From Streptomyces albidoflavus (GTDB taxonomy: Bacteria; Actinomycetota; Actinomycetes; Streptomycetales; Streptomycetaceae), in the NCBI RefSeq assembly GCF_000719955.1, contig NZ_JOII01000028.1, positions 1 through 64,000 of the forward strand: 64,000 bases of DNA. Reading direction: 5' to 3'. Shown piece after piece: positions 42,763-52,044 of this stretch; position 1 is the stretch's first letter, and each line of letters begins with the position of its first letter. Below the pieces are notes generated by a model. It ran no database searches. It was given only the letters and a program-made list of their open reading frames with translations, and was not told the origin of the DNA. A program made the position numbers and the translations under genes.

Positions 42763-45672
42763 ATGACGCTCACCTACTCCGCCGGTTCCCTGGTCACCGC
42801 CCGAGGCCGCGAATGGGTCGTGCTCCCCGAGAGCGCCCCCGACATGCTCGTCCTGCGCCCGCTCGGCGGTTCCGACGACGACATCGCCGCCGTCTTCCCC
42901 GCCTTCGAGGACGTCAGAGGCGCCGAGTTCGCCCCGCCGTCCGCCGCCGACCTCGGCGACCACCGCGCCGCCGGGCTGCTGCGCTCCGCCCTCCGCATCG
43001 GCTTCCGCTCCGGAGCCGGCCCCTTCCGTTCCCTCGCCGGCATCGCCGTCGAACCCCGCGCCTACCAGCTCGTCCCGCTCCTCATGGCGCTGCGGCAGAG
43101 CACCGTACGGCTCCTCATCTCCGACGACGTCGGTATCGGCAAGACCGTCGAGGCCGGCCTCATCGCGAGCGAACTCCTCGCCCAGGGCGAGGCACGCGGC
43201 CTTGCCGTCCTTTGCTCACCGGCCCTCGCCGAGCAGTGGCAGGAGGAGCTGCGCACCAAGTTCGGCCTCGATGCCGAACTCGTCCTCGCCTCCACCGTCT
43301 CCCGCCTGGAGCGCGGCCTGGACCTGGGGCAGTCGCTCTTCGACAAGTACCCCCACGTCATCGTCTCCACCGACTTCATCAAGTCCACCCGCCACCGCGA
43401 CGACTTCGTCAAGCACTGCCCCGACCTGGTGATCGTCGACGAGGCTCACACCTGCGTCGTCGCCGACGACACCACCTCCACGCAGAACCAGCTCCGCTAC
43501 GAGCTGCTGCGCCGCGTAGCCGAGGACGCCGAGCGTCACCTGCTCCTCGTGACCGCCACCCCGCACAGCGGCAAGGAGTCCGCCTTCCGCAACCTTCTCG
43601 GCCTGGTCAGGCCCGAACTGGCAGGCACGGACCTGGACTCCGACCGGGGCCGACGACTCCTCGCCCAGCACTTCGTCCAGCGCAAGCGCGCCGACGTACG
43701 CCAGTACCTGACGACCGAGGACGGCCTCGGCGACGACAGCCTGGCCGAGCGGACCGCGTTCCCGTCCGACCGCTTCTTCAAGGACGAGACCTACAAGCTT
43801 TCACCGGCCTACCGCGCCCTCCTCGACGACGCCATCGCCTATGCGAGCGAGCGCGTCGAGGCCGCCGGCAGCCAGGGCAAGCGCGAGGCCCGTATCGCCT
43901 GGTGGTCCGCGATCGCCCTGCTCCGCTCCCTCGTCTCCTCCCCGCGCGCCGCCGCCCAGACCCTCCGTACGCGCTCCGCCGCCGCGGCCGCCGCCAGCGC
44001 CGAGGAAGCCGACCGCTTCGGCGCGCCCCTCACCCGTGACGCGGCCGACAGCGACAGCCTGGAGGGCATGGACGTGGCCCCCGGCGCCGAGACCGACGAC
44101 GCGGGCGCCCGCCTCGCCGAACTCGCCGACCGGGCCGCCGCCCTGGAGGGCCCGGAAGGCGACCTCAAGCTGAAGGCCCTGGTCAAGCACCTCAAGGCGC
44201 TGCTCGCCGACGGCTACCACCCGATCGTCTTCTGCCGCTACATCCCCACCGCCGAGTACGTCGCCGAGCACCTGGGCGGCAAGCTCGGCAAGAAGACCGT
44301 CTTCCGCGCCGTCACCGGCACCCTCTCGCCCCAGCAGCGCATCGAGCGGATCGAGGAGCTGGCGGAGGAGGCCGGGCAGGACCCCGCCGCCCGCCGCGTC
44401 CTCGTCGCCACCGACTGCCTCTCCGAGGGCGTCAACCTCCAGCACCACTTCGACGCCGTCGTCCACTACGACCTCGCCTGGAACCCCACCCGCCACGACC
44501 AGCGCGAGGGCCGCGTCGACCGCTACGGGCAGCAGCGCGACGAGGTCCGGGTCATCACCCTGTACGGCAGCGACAACGGCATCGACGGCAAGGTCCTCGA
44601 CGTCCTCATCAAGAAGCACCGCCAGATCAAGAAGGACCTCGGCATCTCCGTCTCCGTCCCCGACGAGACCTCCTCCGGCGTCACCGACGCCATCGTGGAG
44701 TGGCTGCTGCTGCGCGGCCGGGAGGGCGAGCAGGGCACCCTCTTCGAGGCAGACTCCTTCCAGCAGAGCTTCGCCGACCTGGAGGCCGACTGGAAGTCCG
44801 CCGCCGAACGCGAGACCCGCTCCCGCTCCCGGTTCGCCCAGCGCTCCATCCACCCGGAGGAGGTCGCCCGCGAGGTCCTCGCCATCCGCGACACCCTCGG
44901 CCGCGCCGACGAGGTGAACGACTTCGTACGGACCTCCCTCGCGGCCCTGGAAGCCCACCTGGTGGAGGCGGGCGACGGCTCCGGCGACTTCACCGCCGAG
45001 GTCAGCGGCACCTCCGCCGGCCTGCGCGACGCCCTCGCCCCCGTCGTCGGAGCCACCGCCGTCGAAGGCGCCCGCCCCATCCCGTTCCGTACGACCTCGG
45101 CCGTGGCCCGGGGCGAGGCCGCCCTCGTCCGCACCGACCCCGTCGTCGGTGCCATCGCCGCCCACGTCCTGAACTCCGCCCTCGACAGCCAGGCCGACGG
45201 CCGCCGCCCGGCCCGCCGCTGTGGTGTCGTCGCCACCCGCGCCGTCGACACCCGCACGACCCTGCTCCTCGTCCGCTACCGCTTCCACCTCACGCTGCCC
45301 TCCCGGCAGGGGGAGAAGCAGCTCGTCGCCGAGGACGCCCGCCTCCTCGCCTTCCAGGGCTCCCCGAAGAACGCCGTGTGGCTGCCCGAGGACCAGGCCC
45401 ATGCCCTCCTCACTGCCCAGGCCGCCGACAGCGTCGACCCCGACCACGGCGAGGCCATGGTGACCCGCGTCCTCGGCCAGCTCCCCGCCGTCACCGACCA
45501 CCTCGAGCAGTTCGGCGGCACCCTCGCCACCGAACTCCACGAGTCCCACCGGCGCGTCCGCCGCGCCTCCGACGAGATCGTCCGGGGCCTGCGGGTCACC
45601 GCCCAGAAGCCGGCCGACGTCCTCGGCGTCTACGTCTACCTGCCCGCCGCGTCCGGAGAGGCCGCCGTCTGA
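42763..45672 (+). CDS. SNF2/RapA-type helicase (DrmD-like)
   Basis: A 969-residue SNF2-family ATPase close to the RapA/HepA branch. It has motif I SDDVGIGKTVEAGL (K127), Ia VLCSPALAEQWQEEL, II VIVDEAH (226-229) and III VTATPHSGK. The C-terminal lobe has VATDCLSEGVNLQ and the arginine-finger segment HDQREGRVDRYGQ. The last 300 residues are charged and helical. DISARM DrmD and several phage-defence helicases share this architecture. The gene starts 44 bases after the kinase-helicase stop, behind a GAGGAC site, and its stop overlaps the methyltransferase start (TGATG). It should act on DNA in the cytoplasm with the neighbouring proteins. Confidence 0.92.
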   Translation: MTLTYSAGSLVTARGREWVVLPESAPDMLVLRPLGGSDDDIAAVFPAFEDVRGAEFAPPSAADLGDHRAAGLLRSALRIGFRSGAGPFRSLAGIAVEPRAYQLVPLLMALRQSTVRLLISDDVGIGKTVEAGLIASELLAQGEARGLAVLCSPALAEQWQEELRTKFGLDAELVLASTVSRLERGLDLGQSLFDKYPHVIVSTDFIKSTRHRDDFVKHCPDLVIVDEAHTCVVADDTTSTQNQLRYELLRRVAEDAERHLLLVTATPHSGKESAFRNLLGLVRPELAGTDLDSDRGRRLLAQHFVQRKRADVRQYLTTEDGLGDDSLAERTAFPSDRFFKDETYKLSPAYRALLDDAIAYASERVEAAGSQGKREARIAWWSAIALLRSLVSSPRAAAQTLRTRSAAAAAASAEEADRFGAPLTRDAADSDSLEGMDVAPGAETDDAGARLAELADRAAALEGPEGDLKLKALVKHLKALLADGYHPIVFCRYIPTAEYVAEHLGGKLGKKTVFRAVTGTLSPQQRIERIEELAEEAGQDPAARRVLVATDCLSEGVNLQHHFDAVVHYDLAWNPTRHDQREGRVDRYGQQRDEVRVITLYGSDNGIDGKVLDVLIKKHRQIKKDLGISVSVPDETSSGVTDAIVEWLLLRGREGEQGTLFEADSFQQSFADLEADWKSAAERETRSRSRFAQRSIHPEEVAREVLAIRDTLGRADEVNDFVRTSLAALEAHLVEAGDGSGDFTAEVSGTSAGLRDALAPVVGATAVEGARPIPFRTTSAVARGEAALVRTDPVVGAIAAHVLNSALDSQADGRRPARRCGVVATRAVDTRTTLLLVRYRFHLTLPSRQGEKQLVAEDARLLAFQGSPKNAVWLPEDQAHALLTAQAADSVDPDHGEAMVTRVLGQLPAVTDHLEQFGGTLATELHESHRRVRRASDEIVRGLRVTAQKPADVLGVYVYLPAASGEAAV

Positions 45673-48600
45673 TGTCCGCCACCACCCGCAACCAGGTCTT
45701 CTCCGCCGTCCACACCGTCGGCGGCCTGCTCCCCGCTGACATGCTGCTCCGCATCGCCGACGGCAAGGACGTCAAGGGCTCCGCTCCCGCCGACTACCAG
45801 GTCATCGGCGCCCGCTCCGTACGCGACGAGGCCGAACGCCACTGGGACTACCTGAAGTCCGTCTGGCGCGAACTGCGCGAGAAACTGCCGGTCGCCCCGG
45901 ACGCCGAGACCCCTGCCGACCCGACCGGCCTGGCCGTCTCCCAGTGGCTGGAACCGCTCTTCGCCGAGCTGGGCTTCGGCCGCCTGACCCCGATCGGTGC
46001 CACCGGCATCCCGGCGGACAGCGACCCCGACCGCGTCTTCCCCATCAGCCACCGCTGGAACCATGCCCTCCTCCACATGACGGCCTGGAACGCCGACCTG
46101 GACAAGCGCACCGGCGGCGCGGGCACGGTCCCGCCCCAGTCCCTCGTCCAGGAGTGCCTGAACCGCACCGAGGCCCACCTGTGGGGCGTCCTCACCAACG
46201 GCCGCCGGCTCCGGATCCTGCGCGACTCCAGCGCGCTCGCCACCGCTTCGTACGTCGAGTTCGACCTCGAAGCCATCTTCGACGGCGAACTCTTCAGCGA
46301 CTTCGTGCTCCTGTACCGCCTGTTGCACGTCTCCCGCTTCGCGGTGGCGGAGGGCGCGGCGCCGTCCGCCTGCTGGCTGGAGAAGTGGCGTACGGAGGCG
46401 ATCGCGTCGGGCACGCGGGCCCTGGACCAGCTCCGCAAGGGCGTCCAGGAGGCCATCACCACCCTGGGCACGGGCTTCCTGCGCCATCCGGCGAACACGG
46501 CCCTGCGCGAGGACACGGACGTCAAGGCCCTCCACGGCGCGCTGCTGCGGCTCGTTTATCGCCTGCTGTTCGTCTTCGTGGCGGAAGACCGCGATGTCCT
46601 GCACGGCAAGGAGGCGACGGAGCAGGCGCGGGAGCGTTATGCGTCGTACTTCTCCTCGGCTCGCCTGCGCGCCCACGCCCGTCGCCGCCGGGGCACCGCC
46701 CACGGCGACCTCTACCAGGCCCTCCGGATCGTCCTGGACGCCCTCGGCGACGAGAACGGCCGCCCGGAACTGGGCCTGCCGGGCCTCGGCGGCATCTTCG
46801 ACGAGACGGAGACGGACGCCCCACTGAAGGGCCTGTCCCTCTCGAACGAGTACCTCCTCACGGCCGTACGCCACCTCTCCCAGGTCCGGGACGCGGGCTC
46901 GCGGCGGTGGCGCACGGTCGACTACCGCCACCTGGACGCCGAGGAACTGGGCTCGATCTACGAGTCCCTGCTCGAACTGGTCCCGCAGCACAGCGCGGCC
47001 GACCGCAACTTCGAACTGGTGGAGCTGGCCGGCAACACGAGGAAGACGACGGGCTCGTACTACACCCCGTCCTCGCTCATCGAGTGCCTGTTGGACTCCG
47101 CCCTGGACCCGGTCCTGGACGACGCGGTCAAGCGCGGCGAGCAGACGGCGAGCGCGGCGGGTGACCCGGACCCGTCGGACGCGATCGTCCGCGAACTCCT
47201 TTCCCTCACGGTCTGCGACCCGGCCTGCGGCTCGGGCCACTTCCTGGTGGCGGCGTCGCGGCGGATCGCGAAGCGGGTGGCGGCGGTACGGGAACGTAAC
47301 CCGGAGCCCACGCTTGAGGCCGTCCGCCACGCGCTGCACGAGGTCGTGGCGCGATGTGTCTACGGCGTCGACCTCAACCCGATGGCCGTCGAATTGGCCA
47401 AGGTGTCGCTGTGGCTGGAGGCCCTGGAACCGGGCAAGCCGCTGGGCTTCCTGGACGCCCACGTGAAGCACGGCAACGCGCTGATCGGAGCGACGCCGAA
47501 GCTGCTGCGTGGCGGGATTCCGGACGAGGCGTTCATCGCGACGGAGGGCGACGACAAGAAGCAGGCCAAGTCGCTGGAGAAGATGAACGCCGAGGAGCGG
47601 AAGGGCCAGTTCACCCTCTTTGACATGGAGGACGAGGGCGTGAAGGTCGCGAACACGACCCTCGCGGCCGGCATGCGCCGGATCACCCATGCCCCCTCAG
47701 GCAACCTGCGTGAGGTCCGGGGCCAGGCAGCGGCCTACGAACAGTGGGAGAAGTCCTCCGACTACCTCAACGCCCTCCACCTCGCCGACGCCTGGTGCGC
47801 GGCCTTCATGTGGCTGAAGACCCCGGAGGCTCCCAGGGCGGTCACCCACGGTGTCTTCCGCTCCCTGGAGGACCCGGACGCGTCCAGCGCCTCGAAGGCC
47901 ACCCACGACGAGATCGTGCGCCTGCGGGAGCAGTACCACTTCTTCCACTGGCACCTGGAGTTCCCGGAGGTGTTCTCCGTTCCGGACGGGGTTGTCACGG
48001 GGACGGTGGACGAGGCGACGGGCTGGGCGGGCGGCTTCGACTGCGTGCTCGGGAATCCGCCGTGGGACAGCGTGGAGCTGAAGGAACAGGAGTTCTTCGC
48101 GCAGCGCGCCCCGGAGATCGCCGCCATCTCGAACGCGAGCGCCCGCAAGAAGCAGATCACCAAGCTCCAGGACGACCCGGACACGCTGGAGCTGTACGGC
48201 GAGTACGCGGCGGCGAAGCGGGCCGTCTACGCGGAGAGCCACTTCCTGCGCCGGTCGAAGCGGGTGCCGCTGACGGGCCAGGGCAACCTGAACCTGTACG
48301 CGGTGTTCGCGGAGACGGACCGGATACTGATGGGGGAGCGGGGCCGCGTCGGCGTCATCGTGCCGACGGGCATCGCGACGGACGCGCGGACGCAGTACTT
48401 CTTCAAGAACCTGGTGCAGAAGGGCTCGATTGCGGCGCTGTACGACTTCGAGAACAGGGCCGGCCTGTTCCCGGACGTGGACTCCCGTATGAAGTTCAGC
48501 ATCCTGTCCCTGACGGGCCGGGCACTGCGCGAGCCTGCCGCTCGGTTCGCCTTCTTCCTCCACGACCCGGCGGAGTTGGACGAGGCGGACAAGGCGTTCA

Positions 48601-49745
48601 CGCTCACACCGGAGGAGATCACCCTTCTCAACCCGAACACGGGCACGTGCCCGGTGTTCCGCTCCCGCCGCGACGCCGAGATCACCTTGGGTATCTACCG
48701 CCGTGTCCCGATCCTGATCAAGGGAGACGACCCGAAGGGTAACCCGTGGGGCGTGTCGTTCCTGAGGATGTTCGACATGTCCCACGACTCGCACCTCTTC
48801 CACACCCGCGAGGACCTGGAGTCTGAGGAGTGGCACCTCAGCGGCAACGTCTTCGCCAAGAGGGAAGCCAGGATGCTGCCCCTGTACGAAGCCAAGATGG
48901 TTGACTTCTACAACCATCGCGCGGCAGACGTCGTGAGAAGCGAAACGGCTGCCCAGCGCCAGAACCAGCCGGAGTACTTGAACGAGGAAGCGTGGAAGGA
49001 TCGCATGCGCTCCGTCATTCCCAACAACTGGGTTGCCGAGCCTGAGGTTCGAGACAAGCTAGACAACAGGGGATGGCGCCAGAAGTGGCATCTGGGGTGG
49101 AGAGACGTGACGAGCTCCACTAACGAGCGCACTGTCATTGTGAGCGTTATCCCTGATTCGGCCGCTGCCAATAGCCTTCCCGTGTCCATCGTCAGTGAGG
49201 GGCTGACGAGTCGAGTGGCGGAACTTCTCGCCTGCCTCAGTTCGTATGTTCTGGACTACGCGGCTCGACTCAAGGTCGGCGGTGTCCACCTGAACTTCTT
49301 CATCTGTAACCAGTTCCCCGTCCTTGCTCCAGGGGATCTGGTTGAGCACGCGGCGTTCATCAGGCAGCGAGTGGCTGAGCTCACCTGCACCGCCGACGAC
49401 CTGACTCCTTTCGCCCGCGACCTCGGCGACATCGGCGCCCCCTTCATCTGGAACGAAGACCGCCGCACCGTCATCCGAGCCGAGCTCGACGCCCTCTTCT
49501 TCCACCTCTACGGGATCAACCGGGACGACGTCGACTACATCCTCGACACCTTCCCCATCGTCAAGCGGAAGGACGAGGCCAAGTACGGCACCTACCGCAC
49601 CAAGGACCTCATCCTCGCCGAGTACGACCGTATGGCGGCGGCCGGCGTCAGCCTGACCACGCCCCTCGTGGACGGCGAGAACTACACCTCCACCCTCACC
49701 CCGCCCCCGGGCCATGGCCCCCGCCACGAAGGAACCGGAGAGTGA
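45672..49745 (+). CDS. Eco57I/PglX-class N6-adenine DNA methyltransferase
   Basis: A 1357-residue DNA methyltransferase. The N-terminal 450 residues are helical. The catalytic domain starts near GNTRKTTGSYYTPSSLIECL, with SAM motif I VCDPACGSGHFL (D516 onward), a GVDLNPMAVELAKVSLWLEA segment, and catalytic motif IV LGNPPWDS (N795). The C-terminal part contains a TaqI/Eco57I-like target-recognition region and ends in an acidic/proline tail. No nuclease motif is visible, so it probably marks host DNA, as PglX and DrmMI do. Codon use shifts at about 48880-49390 (residues about 1070-1240). ATG 45672 overlaps the previous stop; the stop overlaps the next GTG (GTGA). Confidence 0.92.
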   Translation: MSATTRNQVFSAVHTVGGLLPADMLLRIADGKDVKGSAPADYQVIGARSVRDEAERHWDYLKSVWRELREKLPVAPDAETPADPTGLAVSQWLEPLFAELGFGRLTPIGATGIPADSDPDRVFPISHRWNHALLHMTAWNADLDKRTGGAGTVPPQSLVQECLNRTEAHLWGVLTNGRRLRILRDSSALATASYVEFDLEAIFDGELFSDFVLLYRLLHVSRFAVAEGAAPSACWLEKWRTEAIASGTRALDQLRKGVQEAITTLGTGFLRHPANTALREDTDVKALHGALLRLVYRLLFVFVAEDRDVLHGKEATEQARERYASYFSSARLRAHARRRRGTAHGDLYQALRIVLDALGDENGRPELGLPGLGGIFDETETDAPLKGLSLSNEYLLTAVRHLSQVRDAGSRRWRTVDYRHLDAEELGSIYESLLELVPQHSAADRNFELVELAGNTRKTTGSYYTPSSLIECLLDSALDPVLDDAVKRGEQTASAAGDPDPSDAIVRELLSLTVCDPACGSGHFLVAASRRIAKRVAAVRERNPEPTLEAVRHALHEVVARCVYGVDLNPMAVELAKVSLWLEALEPGKPLGFLDAHVKHGNALIGATPKLLRGGIPDEAFIATEGDDKKQAKSLEKMNAEERKGQFTLFDMEDEGVKVANTTLAAGMRRITHAPSGNLREVRGQAAAYEQWEKSSDYLNALHLADAWCAAFMWLKTPEAPRAVTHGVFRSLEDPDASSASKATHDEIVRLREQYHFFHWHLEFPEVFSVPDGVVTGTVDEATGWAGGFDCVLGNPPWDSVELKEQEFFAQRAPEIAAISNASARKKQITKLQDDPDTLELYGEYAAAKRAVYAESHFLRRSKRVPLTGQGNLNLYAVFAETDRILMGERGRVGVIVPTGIATDARTQYFFKNLVQKGSIAALYDFENRAGLFPDVDSRMKFSILSLTGRALREPAARFAFFLHDPAELDEADKAFTLTPEEITLLNPNTGTCPVFRSRRDAEITLGIYRRVPILIKGDDPKGNPWGVSFLRMFDMSHDSHLFHTREDLESEEWHLSGNVFAKREARMLPLYEAKMVDFYNHRAADVVRSETAAQRQNQPEYLNEEAWKDRMRSVIPNNWVAEPEVRDKLDNRGWRQKWHLGWRDVTSSTNERTVIVSVIPDSAAANSLPVSIVSEGLTSRVAELLACLSSYVLDYAARLKVGGVHLNFFICNQFPVLAPGDLVEHAAFIRQRVAELTCTADDLTPFARDLGDIGAPFIWNEDRRTVIRAELDALFFHLYGINRDDVDYILDTFPIVKRKDEAKYGTYRTKDLILAEYDRMAAAGVSLTTPLVDGENYTSTLTPPPGHGPRHEGTGE

Positions 49746-51400
49746 CGAGTCCGCCGCCGGCCGGCGGCGCAGGGCAGTCGGTGCCCAGGTCGCGGACCGC
49801 GGCGGTCGCACGGGAGCGGGAGCGGCTGAGGGCGCTCAGGGAGCGCAGAGATGCCCAGAGCGCGGACTCGGGGATCGACGGGTTCACCGTACGCAGATGG
49901 CGGAAGGTGGGGGTGCTCGGAGCCCAGGCGGTGACGCGAGCCCACACCATGCTCCGGCAACTCGCCGACCTCGCCCACGAAGCCGCGCACGACGCACTCG
50001 CCGACGCGCTGCGCGACGAGCCGGACGACCGGCTGCTGCCCGCTGTCCGGGCCGTCCTTGAACGGGCCGACCCGGCCGCGGTCGCCGCGACGCTCACGGA
50101 GGTTCACGCGGGCGGCTTCCTCTGGCTGTCCGAAGTCGGGGAGCAACGGCTCACCGCGCTGACGGCTGGCGATGACAGGCTCACTGTCCCCGGGAGCGAG
50201 GACCCCTCCGGGGCGTTCGCTCTCCTCGCCGCGTTCGCGGCGGAGAGTACGGCCGCCTTCCCGTCCCGGATGCTGCCGCGGGTGCTCCCCTGGATACCGC
50301 TGAGCGTCCTCGACGACCTGATCGACGCCGGAGTGGTCGGCCCCGAGCACCAGCCCTGGCAGTACCGGGCCGAGGAGACGGATCACGCGTACCTCAAGGC
50401 CCGGCTGGTCCCCGACCAGGTGACCGCCGAGCAGGCGACCGCGCTGGAATGGACGGCCCGGGAGCGGCGGAACGCCTTCCTCGCCGGGGGTGAGCCGCTG
50501 CCCTCGGCCGGTGACGTCTACGACCTCCTGGAGCGGGTCGCCGACGGCGACGCCTCGGTCGTGAAGGAGCTGGAACGGGAGCTGCCACGTGACCTGGTGC
50601 TCCGACTGCGCCGGCTCCTGGACGGGGTCGCGGTCGGCAACTGGGACCGGGACATATGGGAGGACCAGGGGTTGTGGCGGCTCATTTTCGCTCTGTGGGA
50701 GCCCAAGGCGGCCGTCAACCCGTCGCGCTCGCCGCTGCACGCACTCATGGCCCTGCGTCAGGCCTACGACCTGCTGTGCATGAACGACCTCGCACGTGCC
50801 TCCGCTCAGATCGACAAGCTGGTGACGTACGAGGCCGCCGACCCGGCCTGCCGGGCCGAGGCCCTCAACTTCCACGCGTACACGCTGCTGCTCCAAGAGG
50901 AACTCGATGCGGCGGCCCTGGTCCTGGAGGGCATCCGCGACGCGCACGAGCGGGCCGAGTCCAACCTTCGTATGCTCCGCCGGCGTCAAGCGGTTCAGCG
51001 CAACGACAGACCGGCGGCCTCCAACCCCTATCTCGACCTCGGGCTGCCGCACGGCGCACCGAGCTGGACGACCCGGTACCGGGACCTCCGCCGGGAGCAT
51101 GTGCGTGATGTGGACATGAGCGCGCAGCTCAACAGCGCGATGAAACGCATCAGGGACGCCGAGCGTGACGAGGACTGGTCTGGCTTCTTCGTGCTGCCGC
51201 TCGACCTGGACGTGTTCGAGCTTCCGGACGAGGTGCCGGTCACGTTGGTCCCGCCCCTGACCCCCCTGACCAGGCGAACGGCATCTCACTCTCCCGAAGG
51301 CCTGGGGCTCGTGCGGCAGCGGGCGGTGGCGGATCTGCTGCCCCACCTACTCAACGCGCCCCGGCGCCCCGATCGCAACGCAAGGACGCACACACCGTGA
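49742..51400 (+). CDS. uncharacterised protein with a degenerate J-domain-like C-terminal segment
   Basis: A 552-residue, mostly helical protein with no family I can name. Residues about 1-400 contain a basic coiled-coil-like start (AVARERERLRALRERRDAQS) and TPR-like helices. Residues about 428-480 read NPYLDLGLPHGAPSWTTRYR, then DLRREHVRDVDMSAQLNSAM and KRIRDAERDEDW. This follows J-domain layout: helix I Leu-Gly, basic helix II, His-x-x-Asp in place of HPD at about H453, and helix III with a conserved-type KxI-x-x-A pattern. Because an Hsp70 gene lies two genes downstream, a dedicated co-chaperone role is likely but inferred. Start and stop overlap the neighbours by four bases each. Confidence 0.72.
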   Translation: MTSPPPAGGAGQSVPRSRTAAVARERERLRALRERRDAQSADSGIDGFTVRRWRKVGVLGAQAVTRAHTMLRQLADLAHEAAHDALADALRDEPDDRLLPAVRAVLERADPAAVAATLTEVHAGGFLWLSEVGEQRLTALTAGDDRLTVPGSEDPSGAFALLAAFAAESTAAFPSRMLPRVLPWIPLSVLDDLIDAGVVGPEHQPWQYRAEETDHAYLKARLVPDQVTAEQATALEWTARERRNAFLAGGEPLPSAGDVYDLLERVADGDASVVKELERELPRDLVLRLRRLLDGVAVGNWDRDIWEDQGLWRLIFALWEPKAAVNPSRSPLHALMALRQAYDLLCMNDLARASAQIDKLVTYEAADPACRAEALNFHAYTLLLQEELDAAALVLEGIRDAHERAESNLRMLRRRQAVQRNDRPAASNPYLDLGLPHGAPSWTTRYRDLRREHVRDVDMSAQLNSAMKRIRDAERDEDWSGFFVLPLDLDVFELPDEVPVTLVPPLTPLTRRTASHSPEGLGLVRQRAVADLLPHLLNAPRRPDRNARTHTP

Positions 51401-52044
51401 AGAAGGTGCCCCGCAGCCAGCGGAAGACCCTGGTGAGCCCCAAGCGGGTTCCTCCCAAGGGAAACAACGGCCTCAAGCATCGTAAAGAGAAGCGGCGAGC
51501 GGAGGCGGACGCCCCTGTCGCTTCTCCCCGGGCTTCCCAGCAACATTCCGCGGACTCCCCGCGCACCTACCGCCCCGAGGAACTGCTCAGCCCCCACATG
51601 CTGCTCGCACGTTTCACCGAGCGGGCGACCGAGCTCCTGGCCGCTGTCCCGGAAGAGGAGAGGCCGACGCAGACCGCTGTGGCGGCTGCCCTGCGCCAGG
51701 CTGTTCTGGAGGCGTTCCGCTCCCGGGAGGAGTACGTGGCCCGGATGGTCGAGGTCGATCTGCTCGCCGGCGCGCCCAAGCAGAACGCCAACTCGCTGCG
51801 GAGGGGCATCCGTGCCGCCCTGCTGGACCAGGGAGTGCGGTGCGTGGACGCGCCTGACGGCGAGCACGAGCTCTTCGTGGTGGTGGAAGGCGACGGTGAG
51901 GCGTTCGAGGTGCTGCGCCCGGCCTATGTGGACCAGGCCACCGGGAAACTGGTGCTCGCCGGGCAGCTGCGCCGCCTGCCCGGCCCGGACGGAGCAGGCT
52001 ACTCAGCCGGGGGCGACGACGCCGCGAACGGGGAGGGCGTGTGA
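51397..52044 (+). CDS. small protein, possible GrpE-like nucleotide exchange factor
   Basis: A 215-residue protein of unknown family. A very basic, probably disordered N-terminus (MKKVPRSQRKTLVSPKRVPP) is followed by a long helix (LLARFTERATELLAAVPEEE, then a second helix through SREEYVARMVEVDLL) and a small beta segment (DQGVRCVDAPDGEHELFVVV, EVLRPAYVDQATGKLVLAGQ). Long helix plus compact beta end with GV...G...VLRPAYV recalls GrpE. The position between a J-like gene and an Hsp70 gene supports a nucleotide exchange role, but sequence similarity alone is weak. Start and stop overlap both neighbours by four bases. Confidence 0.62.
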   Translation: MKKVPRSQRKTLVSPKRVPPKGNNGLKHRKEKRRAEADAPVASPRASQQHSADSPRTYRPEELLSPHMLLARFTERATELLAAVPEEERPTQTAVAAALRQAVLEAFRSREEYVARMVEVDLLAGAPKQNANSLRRGIRAALLDQGVRCVDAPDGEHELFVVVEGDGEAFEVLRPAYVDQATGKLVLAGQLRRLPGPDGAGYSAGGDDAANGEGV

